A DNA stretch of 13,241 nt from Thiobacillus sp. UBA6918 (lineage in GTDB: Bacteria; Pseudomonadota; Gammaproteobacteria; Burkholderiales; Thiobacillaceae): the NCBI GenBank assembly GCA_002450925.1, contig DKAU01000014.1, forward strand, positions 1-13,241, in the 5' to 3' direction. The notes beneath the pieces are model-generated. The model was given only the letters and a program-made list of their open reading frames with translations. It was not told the DNA's origin and made no database searches. Made by a program: the position numbers and the translations under genes. This document shows positions 7,177 through 13,241 of this stretch, piece after piece; position 1 is the stretch's first letter; each line of letters opens with the position of its first letter.

Positions 7177-8031
7177 ATGAAAACCGCATCTCGTGCGCAA
7201 GTTGGCCTCACCATCTTCTGCGGAAGGGCAGGAGACCACAACAATCTTGCCATGTCCGGTGCGCAGACCGTAGGTAACGCATTGACCGAACGGCTCGGTA
7301 TTCCAGCTAGCCTCATTGGCAAACCCGAACCTGCCCTCAACACCAGTTGGCAAACCGAACTGGATGCCGCCAGTCCGTCGCTTTTTTCACTTGCGGCGCA
7401 TCTGGACACACTTCTCAAGACACACGTCACGCCCCTGATCGCCATGAATCGCTGCGCAGTGGCGATGTCCACGCTACCCGTGGTGATGCACCACTTTCCT
7501 GAAGCCTGCGTAGTCTGGATCGATGCGCACGGCGATCTGAATACACCCAGAACCTCTTCGACTGGTTATCTTGGTGGCATGCCGCTTGCGGCGGCGGCCG
7601 GATTATGGGATTCCGGGCTGGGCAATGGCTTGCCACTGGAAAATGTCGTCCTGGTCGGTTCCCGCGATCTGGATACCGGTGAGATGGCTTTAATCAAGTC
7701 AGGCAAGGTCAGGCTGGTTTCACCCGGGCCGGAGTTGATAACCCAATTGCGAACGGCCATCGATGGTCGACCCATCTATATCCACCTGGACTGTGACGTT
7801 CTGGAGCCCGGCATCGTGCCAACCAACTACCGGGTGCCGGGCGGGCTTACGCTTGACAATCTGCATGCTGCCAGCATCCTGCTGGCGGAGTATGAAATAC
7901 TCGGTCTGGAAATTGCCGAGTTTGAAAACGCCTGGTCGGAAAACGCCGAAGCCGTTTCACCCTCTGTGCTGCTGGATGCGCTTGAGCCCTTGATCAACCG
8001 GCTGGAATCAACCAGCCGGTTGCCTGCTTAA
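7177..8031 (+). CDS. Divergent arginase/agmatinase-family (ureohydrolase-like) protein
   Basis: A 284-residue protein of the arginase/agmatinase fold, which normally uses two Mn ions to hydrolyse guanidino groups. Clear family motifs are WIDAHGDLNTP (114-124, with Asp116, His118, Asp120) and LDCDVLEPG (204-212, with Asp205 and Asp207). Others are altered: where most members have GGDHS, this one reads MNRCA (90-94), so the metal-binding His is replaced by Cys93. The substrate-loop HGMPLA reads GGMPLA (133-138), the usual DP after the DxD is EP, and the late conserved Glu region reads EIAEFENAW. Other arginase-family proteins with Cys at the first site are known, so it may be an active subgroup or have reduced metal binding. 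The substrate cannot be named. No strong Shine-Dalgarno site precedes the ATG, but the N-terminal strand QVGLTIFCGR fits the family start. It lies 19 bases after hda and overlaps the convergent thioredoxin-like gene by 4 bases. Confidence 0.85.
   Translation: MKTASRAQVGLTIFCGRAGDHNNLAMSGAQTVGNALTERLGIPASLIGKPEPALNTSWQTELDAASPSLFSLAAHLDTLLKTHVTPLIAMNRCAVAMSTLPVVMHHFPEACVVWIDAHGDLNTPRTSSTGYLGGMPLAAAAGLWDSGLGNGLPLENVVLVGSRDLDTGEMALIKSGKVRLVSPGPELITQLRTAIDGRPIYIHLDCDVLEPGIVPTNYRVPGGLTLDNLHAASILLAEYEILGLEIAEFENAWSENAEAVSPSVLLDALEPLINRLESTSRLPA
7995..8022. repeat. Perfect 11-base inverted repeat at the 3' end of the arginase-family gene
   Basis: CAACCGGCTGG (7995-8005) and CCAGCCGGTTG (8012-8022) are exact reverse complements separated by the 6-base loop AATCAA. 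The hairpin lies inside the last codons of the arginase-family gene, 6 bases before its TAA, and just past the stop of the convergent thioredoxin-like gene. No clear T-run follows on the plus strand, so it is not a standard intrinsic terminator. It could limit read-through or protect mRNA 3' ends from either side. Confidence 0.7.
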
Positions 8032-8396
8032 GCCTGCTGATTTTGCTCGGCAATTTCCTTGCGTACCTGATCCATGTCCAGCGTCATGACCTGCGTCAAC
8101 AGCTGGTCCAGAGCAGAGGCAGGCAATGAACCGGGCTGGGAAAAAATGACGATCTGCTCACGGAACACCATCAGCGTGGGAATGGAGCGGATGTTGAAAG
8201 CAGCCGCCAGATTCTGCTCGACTTCGGTATTGACCTTGGCAAACACCACGCCGGAATGCTTCTCTGAAGCGGCCTCGTAGGTCGGCGCGAACGCGCGGCA
8301 AGGACCGCACCAAGGCGCCCAGAAATCGACGATGACGATGTCATTGCCGGTGATGGTTTGCTCGAAGTTTTCGTTGTTGAGTTCGATGGTTGCCAT
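8028..8396 (-). CDS. Thioredoxin-like protein with WCGPC active site and C-terminal extension
   Basis: A 122-residue thioredoxin-fold protein, probably a cytoplasmic disulfide reductase since it has no signal peptide. The redox motif WCGPC has Cys30 and Cys33, within VDFWAPWCGPCRAFAP. The cis-proline loop is IRSIPTLMVF with Pro73. It lacks the KNGE-type loop of TrxA (here REQIVIFSQPG) and ends with about 16 extra charged or polar residues (DMDQVRKEIAEQNQQA), slightly longer than TrxA (about 109). A GGAG at 8404-8407 lies 7 bases upstream of the ATG. Its TAA and that of the convergent gene share the palindrome TTAA. It lies 61 bases after the RND permease, beyond a terminator-like hairpin, so it may have its own promoter; I saw none of good quality. 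It is a paralogue-type thioredoxin rather than a sure trxA. Confidence 0.9.
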   Translation of the reverse strand: MATIELNNENFEQTITGNDIVIVDFWAPWCGPCRAFAPTYEAASEKHSGVVFAKVNTEVEQNLAAAFNIRSIPTLMVFREQIVIFSQPGSLPASALDQLLTQVMTLDMDQVRKEIAEQNQQA

Positions 8397-8413
8397 TGGG
8401 CTGCTCCGCGTAA

Positions 8414-8442
8414 ATGAAAAATAATGCGCAGCCAGCCTGCGC
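8414..8442 (-). terminator. Probable intrinsic terminator after the RND permease
   Basis: Read on the minus strand, GCGCAG, a 5-base loop GCTGG, and CTGCGC form a perfect 6-base GC-rich stem (8442-8426), followed at once by ATTATTTTTC (8425-8416). The permease stop codon lies 15 bases upstream of the stem. The T-rich tail is interrupted but fits a moderate rho-independent terminator. It lies between the efflux permease and the thioredoxin-like gene. Confidence 0.6.
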
Positions 8443-8457
8443 GATGATTTTAATCAT

Positions 8458-11400
8458 TTAAACATGTTGGGCGCGTTTTCCGGATATCAAGGTATAGGCC
8501 ACCGGTATCACGAACAAGGTCAGCAGCGTGCCCAGCAGCAGGCCGCCAACAATAACCCAGCCAATGGGAGAACGGGTTTCGGCACCCGCGCCGGTCGCCA
8601 GAGCCAATGGCACCGCGCCCAGCACCATCGCAGCCGTCGTCATCAGAATGGGTCGCAAACGCAAGCCGGCCGCCTCGATGACTGCTTCTCTTGCGGCCTG
8701 CCCCTTCTCCCGCAACTGATTGGCAAATTCGACAATCAGGATCCCGTGCTTGGTAATCAGGCCCACCAGCATGACCAGGCCGATCTGACTGTACACGTTG
8801 AGCGTGCTACCCGTGAGTTTCAACGCCAGCAATGCGCCGGTCATCGCCAGCGGCACGGTCAACATGATCACGAAAGGTCCACGGAAACTTTCGAACTGTG
8901 CAGACAGGACAAGATAGATGAACGCCAGAGCCAGCGCAAATGTGACGAGTAGCGTTTTTCCGGATTCACGGAATTCGCGCGACTGCCCATCCAGCGCAGT
9001 CTGGAAGCTGGGTGGCAGCGTTTCCTTTGCAGTCTGATCCATGAAAGACAGCGCCTCACCCAGCGTATAACCCGATGCAATATTGGCGGAAATGATGGCA
9101 GCACGCTGGCGGTCGAAATGGTTGAGTTCCTTGGGCGCCACCGTTTCCGAGACGGCTACCAGATTGGACAATTGCGTCAGAGCACCATCCGTTCCTCGCA
9201 CATAGACCACACCCAGATCCTGCGGGTTTGCGCGATCCTTGGCTTCGAGTTGCACGATCACGTCATATTGCCGTCCCTCGCGTTTGAAGCGCGTAACCTG
9301 ACGTCCACCCATAAGGGTTTCCAGCGTACGGCCGATGGTGTCGACTCCGACGCCCATGTCTGCTGCCTTGTCGCGATTGACGGCTACAGACAATTGCGGC
9401 TTGTTGAGCTTGAGATCGCTGTCGGCATTGATCAGCCCCGGGTACTCGCGCACCTTGGCCATAAGTTTGTCCAGCGCCGCTTCCAGTTCTCGATAGGTCG
9501 GTGCTTGCACCACAAACTGCAAAGCCGGGTTGCGGAAATTCTGCCCAAGCGAAGGAGGATTGATGGGAAAGGCCATCACTCCGGGCATGGATACGAACAT
9601 GCGTGGGCCCAGTGTCTGGGTTATGTCCATCTGGCTGCGGATTCGGTCTTCCCAAGGCTTAAGCGTTACAAACGTCAGGGCGGTATTGACCGGGTTGGGA
9701 CGCTCAAGACCCGGCGCCACAACCACGAAAGCGGTTTTGATTTCCGGGACGGTTTTATAGATTTCCTCGATCTGGCGGGCATATTGATCCGTGTATTCCA
9801 GTGTCGAGCCTTCCGGCGCAAGCATGAAGCCGATGAAAAAACCGCGATCTTCTGTTGGCGCAAGTTCCGATTTCAGGGATTTGAGCAGGCCCCAGGCCGC
9901 TACCGCCGCAAGAACAAACACCAGCACTGTCAGCCAGCGCACATTCAAGACGTGGCCCAAGGCGTTGCGGTACAGGCGGTTCATGCCATTCAGCACTTTT
10001 TCCCCGAACATGAACAGGGCGCCATGCCGGGTTTCGTGTTTGAGCAATTTGCCACACATCATGGGTGTGAGCGTCAGCGCCACGAAGCCCGACACGAGCA
10101 CAGCCGCAACCACTGTCAGAGCAAATTCTCCAAACAGCCTGCCGGTATTGCCCTCGGCGAAAGCCAGGGGAGCAAATACCGATGCGAGCGTCAGCGTCAT
10201 CGCCACGATGGCGAATCCAATTTCCTTTGAACCCGCCATGGCCGCCTGCATTGGCGGGATGCCCTCCTCGATATGGCGGTAGATGTTCTCCAGCATGACG
10301 ATGGCATCGTCCACCACCAGGCCGATGGCCAACACCAGCCCCAGCAAGGTCAGCACATTGATGGAAAACCCGAATGCATAAAGAAAACCAAACGAGCCAA
10401 TGAGTGAAACCGGGATGGTCACGAATGGGATCAGAGTGGCGCGCCAGGAACGCAAGAAGAGAAAGATCACCGCGACCACCAGCATCAAGGCCTCGATCAT
10501 GGTTTCGTAAACAGCCTCAATGCTTTTTTCGATGAAGATTGAGGTATCGAATCCGACCTGCAACTTCATGCCCGGAGGTAAAGCAGCCTGCAGGCGCGGT
10601 ATCTGCGCCTTGACGGCGCGCGCAACACTCAGGGTATTGGCAGTGGACTGCTTGACGATACCCAGGCCGACGGCAGGAAGGCCATTTACGCGAATCATGT
10701 TGCGATCATCTTCGGCGCCCAACTCCACCCGACCGACGTCCCGGATGCGCACGGCCGTATCACCCACCTGACGGATGATGACTGCCTCGAATTCTGCCGG
10801 GGTCCGCAAATCGGTAGCGGCCTGCACAGTAAACTCACGCATGCTGCCCTCGATACGCCCTGCCGGCAGTTCGACGTTTTGCGCACGCAGTGCCGATTCC
10901 ACATCCTGTGCCGTCAGTCCGTAGGCAACCAGCCGCTGGGCATCAAGCCATACGCGCATTGCATAGCGGCGTTGCCCGCCAATGATGACGGAAGCCACGC
11001 CCGGAAGAGTTTTCAGCTGATCGGCCACAATGCGGTCAGCGTAATCGCTGATTTCCAGCGGTCCCTGACTATCGCTGATGAGCGCGAGCCACATGATGGC
11101 CTGGGCATCCGCCTCGACCTTGGCCACAACAGAGTCGTCCGAAGCTTCCGGCAATTTTCCACGCACCCGTGAAACCCGGTCACGCACATCGTTGGCGGCG
11201 GCTTCCGGGTCGCGCTCGCGCACGAATTCCACGGTAATCTGGCTGACTTCCTCACGACTGACGGACTTGATATTGCGCACGCCTTCGATTCCGGACAGGG
11301 AATCTTCCAGTGGCTGAGTGATCTGGCTTTCCACCACGGAAGCAGATGCCCCCTTGTAGACAGTACGCACCGACATGATGGGCTTGTCGATATTGGGATA

Positions 11401-11508
11401 CTCGCGCACGGGCAGGCGGTCGAAGGAGATCACGCCAAGTAGCACGATCATGAGGCTCATGACCATGGCCAACACTGGCCGTTTTATGGATAGGGAGGAG
11501 AGGACCAT
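8458..11508 (-). CDS. RND-family (HAE1/AcrB-type) multidrug efflux permease
   Basis: Inner-membrane, proton-driven resistance-nodulation-division pump, 1016 residues, a typical length. The N-terminal SIKRPVLAMVMSLMIVLLG is transmembrane helix 1, followed by the LPVREYPNID stretch common to the AcrB/MdtB-like branch. Two large periplasmic loops separate helices 1-2 and 7-8. The TM4 proton-relay pair is Asp400-Asp401 in GLVVDDAIVMLENIYRH, and the TM10 lysine is Lys920 in GLITKHGILIVEFAN. The end, GGLLLGTLLTLFVIPVAYTL, is the last helix. These residues mark it as an HAE1 drug/amphiphile pump rather than a heavy-metal (HME) one; its substrates cannot be named. It starts 35 bases after the membrane fusion protein gene, forming an operon. 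No outer-membrane channel gene is present in the window, so it presumably uses a shared TolC/OprM-type protein. Confidence 0.96.
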   Translation of the reverse strand: MVLSSLSIKRPVLAMVMSLMIVLLGVISFDRLPVREYPNIDKPIMSVRTVYKGASASVVESQITQPLEDSLSGIEGVRNIKSVSREEVSQITVEFVRERDPEAAANDVRDRVSRVRGKLPEASDDSVVAKVEADAQAIMWLALISDSQGPLEISDYADRIVADQLKTLPGVASVIIGGQRRYAMRVWLDAQRLVAYGLTAQDVESALRAQNVELPAGRIEGSMREFTVQAATDLRTPAEFEAVIIRQVGDTAVRIRDVGRVELGAEDDRNMIRVNGLPAVGLGIVKQSTANTLSVARAVKAQIPRLQAALPPGMKLQVGFDTSIFIEKSIEAVYETMIEALMLVVAVIFLFLRSWRATLIPFVTIPVSLIGSFGFLYAFGFSINVLTLLGLVLAIGLVVDDAIVMLENIYRHIEEGIPPMQAAMAGSKEIGFAIVAMTLTLASVFAPLAFAEGNTGRLFGEFALTVVAAVLVSGFVALTLTPMMCGKLLKHETRHGALFMFGEKVLNGMNRLYRNALGHVLNVRWLTVLVFVLAAVAAWGLLKSLKSELAPTEDRGFFIGFMLAPEGSTLEYTDQYARQIEEIYKTVPEIKTAFVVVAPGLERPNPVNTALTFVTLKPWEDRIRSQMDITQTLGPRMFVSMPGVMAFPINPPSLGQNFRNPALQFVVQAPTYRELEAALDKLMAKVREYPGLINADSDLKLNKPQLSVAVNRDKAADMGVGVDTIGRTLETLMGGRQVTRFKREGRQYDVIVQLEAKDRANPQDLGVVYVRGTDGALTQLSNLVAVSETVAPKELNHFDRQRAAIISANIASGYTLGEALSFMDQTAKETLPPSFQTALDGQSREFRESGKTLLVTFALALAFIYLVLSAQFESFRGPFVIMLTVPLAMTGALLALKLTGSTLNVYSQIGLVMLVGLITKHGILIVEFANQLREKGQAAREAVIEAAGLRLRPILMTTAAMVLGAVPLALATGAGAETRSPIGWVIVGGLLLGTLLTLFVIPVAYTLISGKRAQHV

Positions 11509-11543
11509 TTGCTGCGGATTTCTTCAGTTTTGGATACCGGCCA

Positions 11544-12602
11544 TCAGGGCTTGGCGGCCGGTGTTTGTTGCTGCATTTTCTGCATCATCTGCATGACCGC
11601 TTCGACCGGTGCCACGAGCGATCCCGGCTTAACCTTAAGCAACCCATCCACCACGATGGTGTCCCCCGCATTGAGCCCGGACACCACTTCAACCTCACCC
11701 GGACGACGATTACCCAAGTCGACGGGAGTCAACGCAGCTTTGCCTTCTTCGACCTTATAGACAAAGGTCTTGTTGCCCTTGGGCAAGATCGACTGCTCCG
11801 GCACCACGACGGCATTGCGGCTTCCCAGATCAGCCGAAACACGCGCAAACATGCCGGGCTTGAGCAAGCCTTTAGGGTTGGGAATGCGCGCCCGAACCAA
11901 GGCGCCACGCGTGGCAAGATCGATGACCGGTTCCATGGCGTAAACCTTGCCTGAAAAAGTTTTGCCCGGAAGCGCATCAAGGGTAAGCGAGACAGGCTGA
12001 CCAATCTTGACCAGTGGCAGATAAATCTCCGTTACCCGAACGTCAAGGTTGAGCTGATCGATCGCGGCCAGTTCGACAATGTCATCACCCTTTTTCACAT
12101 AAGCGCCGGGGCTGACCTTGCGCAGTCCAGCCAGGCCGGTAAAAGGGGCACGAATCACAGTACGATCCTGCGCCACCCGCACCTCGCGCACACGCGCCCG
12201 AATGATGTCGAGATTGGCGCGCGCCTCATCCAGCGCCTGCTGGCTGATAAATCCCTTGCCTGCCAATTCTTCGCTGCGCTTGAAGCGGCTTTCGGCCAGT
12301 TTCAAATCGGCTTCGGCTGCTGCGAGCGCGGCTCGTTGCTCGGCATCGTCCAGCCTCACAGCCACCGCACCCTTTTTCATTGTCTGTCCTTCCTTGAAAG
12401 AAAGGCTGACAATGCGCCCGTCGATTTCAGGTCTCAGCACCACGCTTTCATGCGGGCTCAGGGTCCCGGCTGCCGTCACAGAATCGGTCACTTTTGCCTT
12501 CTGCACCTGCATCATTTTGACGGGAACAGGCTTGTCTGCGCCCGGCGGTTGGGCCCAAGCCTGCCCAACAAGCAACAATAAAAGAAAGATGGGTTTACGC
12601 AT
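11544..12602 (-). CDS. RND efflux membrane fusion (periplasmic adaptor) protein
   Basis: Periplasmic adaptor that bridges the downstream RND permease and an outer-membrane channel. From the ATG at 12600-12602 it has 352 residues and a clean signal peptide, MRKPIFLLLLLVGQAWA followed by QPP. No lipobox cysteine is present, so it is probably not a lipoprotein. The split lipoyl domain is visible as ESVVLRPEIDGRIVSLSF through MKKGAVAVRLD (about 52-86) and TVIRAPFTGLAGLRKVSPGAYV (about 148-169), with an alpha-helical hairpin between them (about 87-146). A beta-barrel and a membrane-proximal domain follow. The C-terminus is Met/Gln-rich (MQMMQKMQQQ). An in-frame TTG at 12623 has AGGA seven bases upstream, while the ATG has no good ribosome site, so a start seven residues earlier is a real alternative. 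The gene is divergent from msrP. Confidence 0.94.
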   Translation of the reverse strand: MRKPIFLLLLLVGQAWAQPPGADKPVPVKMMQVQKAKVTDSVTAAGTLSPHESVVLRPEIDGRIVSLSFKEGQTMKKGAVAVRLDDAEQRAALAAAEADLKLAESRFKRSEELAGKGFISQQALDEARANLDIIRARVREVRVAQDRTVIRAPFTGLAGLRKVSPGAYVKKGDDIVELAAIDQLNLDVRVTEIYLPLVKIGQPVSLTLDALPGKTFSGKVYAMEPVIDLATRGALVRARIPNPKGLLKPGMFARVSADLGSRNAVVVPEQSILPKGNKTFVYKVEEGKAALTPVDLGNRRPGEVEVVSGLNAGDTIVVDGLLKVKPGSLVAPVEAVMQMMQKMQQQTPAAKP

Positions 12603-12704
12603 GGTCAGCAACCAAATTGGCAAAGTCTTATCCTATCAGGGAAGATAGTTCGTTCTGTAAGTTTTTCTATCGTCGTGCGACCAACGAAAAAGGAGGCTTT
12701 GTAC
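12603..12704. other. Divergent intergenic region between the efflux operon and msrP
   Basis: About 102 bases that must carry both the leftward efflux promoter and the rightward msrP promoter. I see a short imperfect dyad, CTATC and GATAG, around 12633-12648 and a further CTATC near 12667, but no convincing -35/-10 pair. The msrP ribosome site AAGGAGG is at 12690-12696. The AGGA that could serve the alternative TTG start of the adaptor gene lies at about 12631-12634 on the minus strand. Confidence 0.35.
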
Positions 12705-13241
12705 ATGCGTAAAATCAACCCTTGGGATATACCCTCTTCCGAAATCACCCCGCACGATGTTTATCTCAATCGTCGCCAATTCATGACCGGTGTAGCCGCT
12801 CTTGCTGTTGCACCTGCTTTTGCCGCGTCTTCTTCCTCCAATCATGGCCCAAAGTTGGCCGGCATCAGGTCAGGCAGTTATTCCAGCAAGGAGGAGCCCA
12901 CACCATTCGATTCCGTTACCAGCTACAACAACTTCTACGAGTTCGGCACAGGCAAGGATGATCCCGCCGAGCGCTCGCATACCCTCAAGACACGCCCCTG
13001 GACTGTTTCTGTTGAAGGCGAGGTCAAGCGCCAAAAAACCTTCGACATTGATGATTTGATGAAACTAGCACCCCTGGAGGAGCGCGTGTATCGCCTTCGC
13101 TGCGTTGAAGGCTGGTCCATGGTCATTCCATGGGTAGGTTTTTCTCTGGCCGAACTGATCAAACAGGTCGAGCCCACCGGAAACGCCAAGTTCGTCGAGT
13201 TCGCCAGCCTGCTTGATCCCAAGCAGATGCCGGGTCAGCGA
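12705..13241 (+). CDS. msrP: MsrP, periplasmic methionine sulfoxide reductase molybdoenzyme (3' end cut by the window edge)
   Basis: Start of the catalytic subunit of the MsrPQ system (formerly YedY), a molybdopterin enzyme of the sulfite-oxidase fold that reduces methionine sulfoxide in periplasmic proteins, with electrons from the quinone pool through MsrQ. 179 codons are visible, roughly half of the usual 320-330. A Tat signal is clear: RRQFMTGVAALAVAPAFA, with the twin arginines at 23-24. It is followed by the family N-terminal part containing PTPFDSVTSYNNFYEFG. The cofactor-ligand cysteine is Cys133 in RLRCVEGWSM, and VIPWVGFSLAELI follows. The ATG at 12705 has a strong AAGGAGG eight bases upstream. 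The sequence is open to position 13241 with no defect. msrQ, expected downstream, is outside the window. The gene is divergent from the efflux operon. Confidence 0.95.
   Translation, partial: MRKINPWDIPSSEITPHDVYLNRRQFMTGVAALAVAPAFAASSSSNHGPKLAGIRSGSYSSKEEPTPFDSVTSYNNFYEFGTGKDDPAERSHTLKTRPWTVSVEGEVKRQKTFDIDDLMKLAPLEERVYRLRCVEGWSMVIPWVGFSLAELIKQVEPTGNAKFVEFASLLDPKQMPGQR

Noticed and set aside
9118..10230. 370-codon open frame on the plus strand inside the RND permease
   Set aside because: It lies wholly antisense to a clear permease gene. Its translation is rich in His, Arg and Gln with no recognisable domain, as expected for a shadow frame in GC-rich coding DNA.
1..13241. Mobile elements, CRISPR arrays, tRNA or rRNA genes, toxin-antitoxin or defence systems
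   Set aside because: No transposase, integrase, regularly spaced repeats, tRNA-like cloverleaf or defence-type protein was seen on either strand. The genes are all housekeeping, regulatory or efflux types with intact frames.

Overview
The window looks like ordinary chromosomal DNA from a betaproteobacterium, probably of the Nitrosomonadales type. The reasons are the moderately GC-rich coding sequence, the ubiE-ubiJ-ubiB order, a PhoB/PhoR pair preceded by a classical Pho box, an Hda-type DnaA regulator, and a Tat-exported MsrP-type molybdoenzyme. The lineage is inferred from gene content and protein style, not from a search. Coding density is very high: no gene-free stretch exceeds about 105 bases, and several neighbours overlap by a few bases.

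Layout. (1) Positions 1-1863, minus strand: phoB followed by phoR, the phosphate-starvation two-component system; phoR runs off the left edge. A textbook Pho box and -10 element lie in front of phoB, in the 102-base gap shared with the divergent ubiE. (2) Positions 1966-5427, plus strand: a tightly coupled ubiquinone cluster, ubiE (C-methyltransferase), ubiJ (SCP2-like accessory factor, TTG start) and ubiB (ADCK/UbiB atypical kinase-like protein), followed by a small YjdF/DUF2238-type membrane protein translationally coupled to ubiB. (3) Positions 5408-6469, minus strand: nadA (quinolinate synthase), convergent with and overlapping the membrane protein gene. (4) Positions 6561-8031, plus strand: hda (DnaA inactivator) and a divergent arginase/agmatinase-family gene. 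The 91-base nadA-hda gap carries a helically phased direct repeat. (5) Positions 8028-12602, minus strand: an RND efflux pair (membrane fusion protein, then inner-membrane permease), a terminator-like hairpin, and a thioredoxin-like gene that meets the arginase-family gene tail to tail with a 4-base overlap. (6) Positions 12705-13241, plus strand: the start of msrP, cut by the right edge.

How the parts fit. The ubi genes supply the methylation step and the UbiJ/UbiB accessory functions of aerobic quinone synthesis. NadA makes the NAD precursor quinolinate from iminoaspartate. PhoBR senses phosphate and very probably autoregulates. The RND pair would need an outer-membrane channel encoded elsewhere. 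MsrP would repair oxidised periplasmic methionines with its quinol-linked partner MsrQ, which would lie beyond the window.

I found no mobile element, CRISPR array, tRNA, rRNA or obvious new defence or metabolic system. The most unusual items are the arginase-family protein with altered metal-site motifs, the phased repeat between nadA and hda, and the possible leaderless starts of ubiE and hda.
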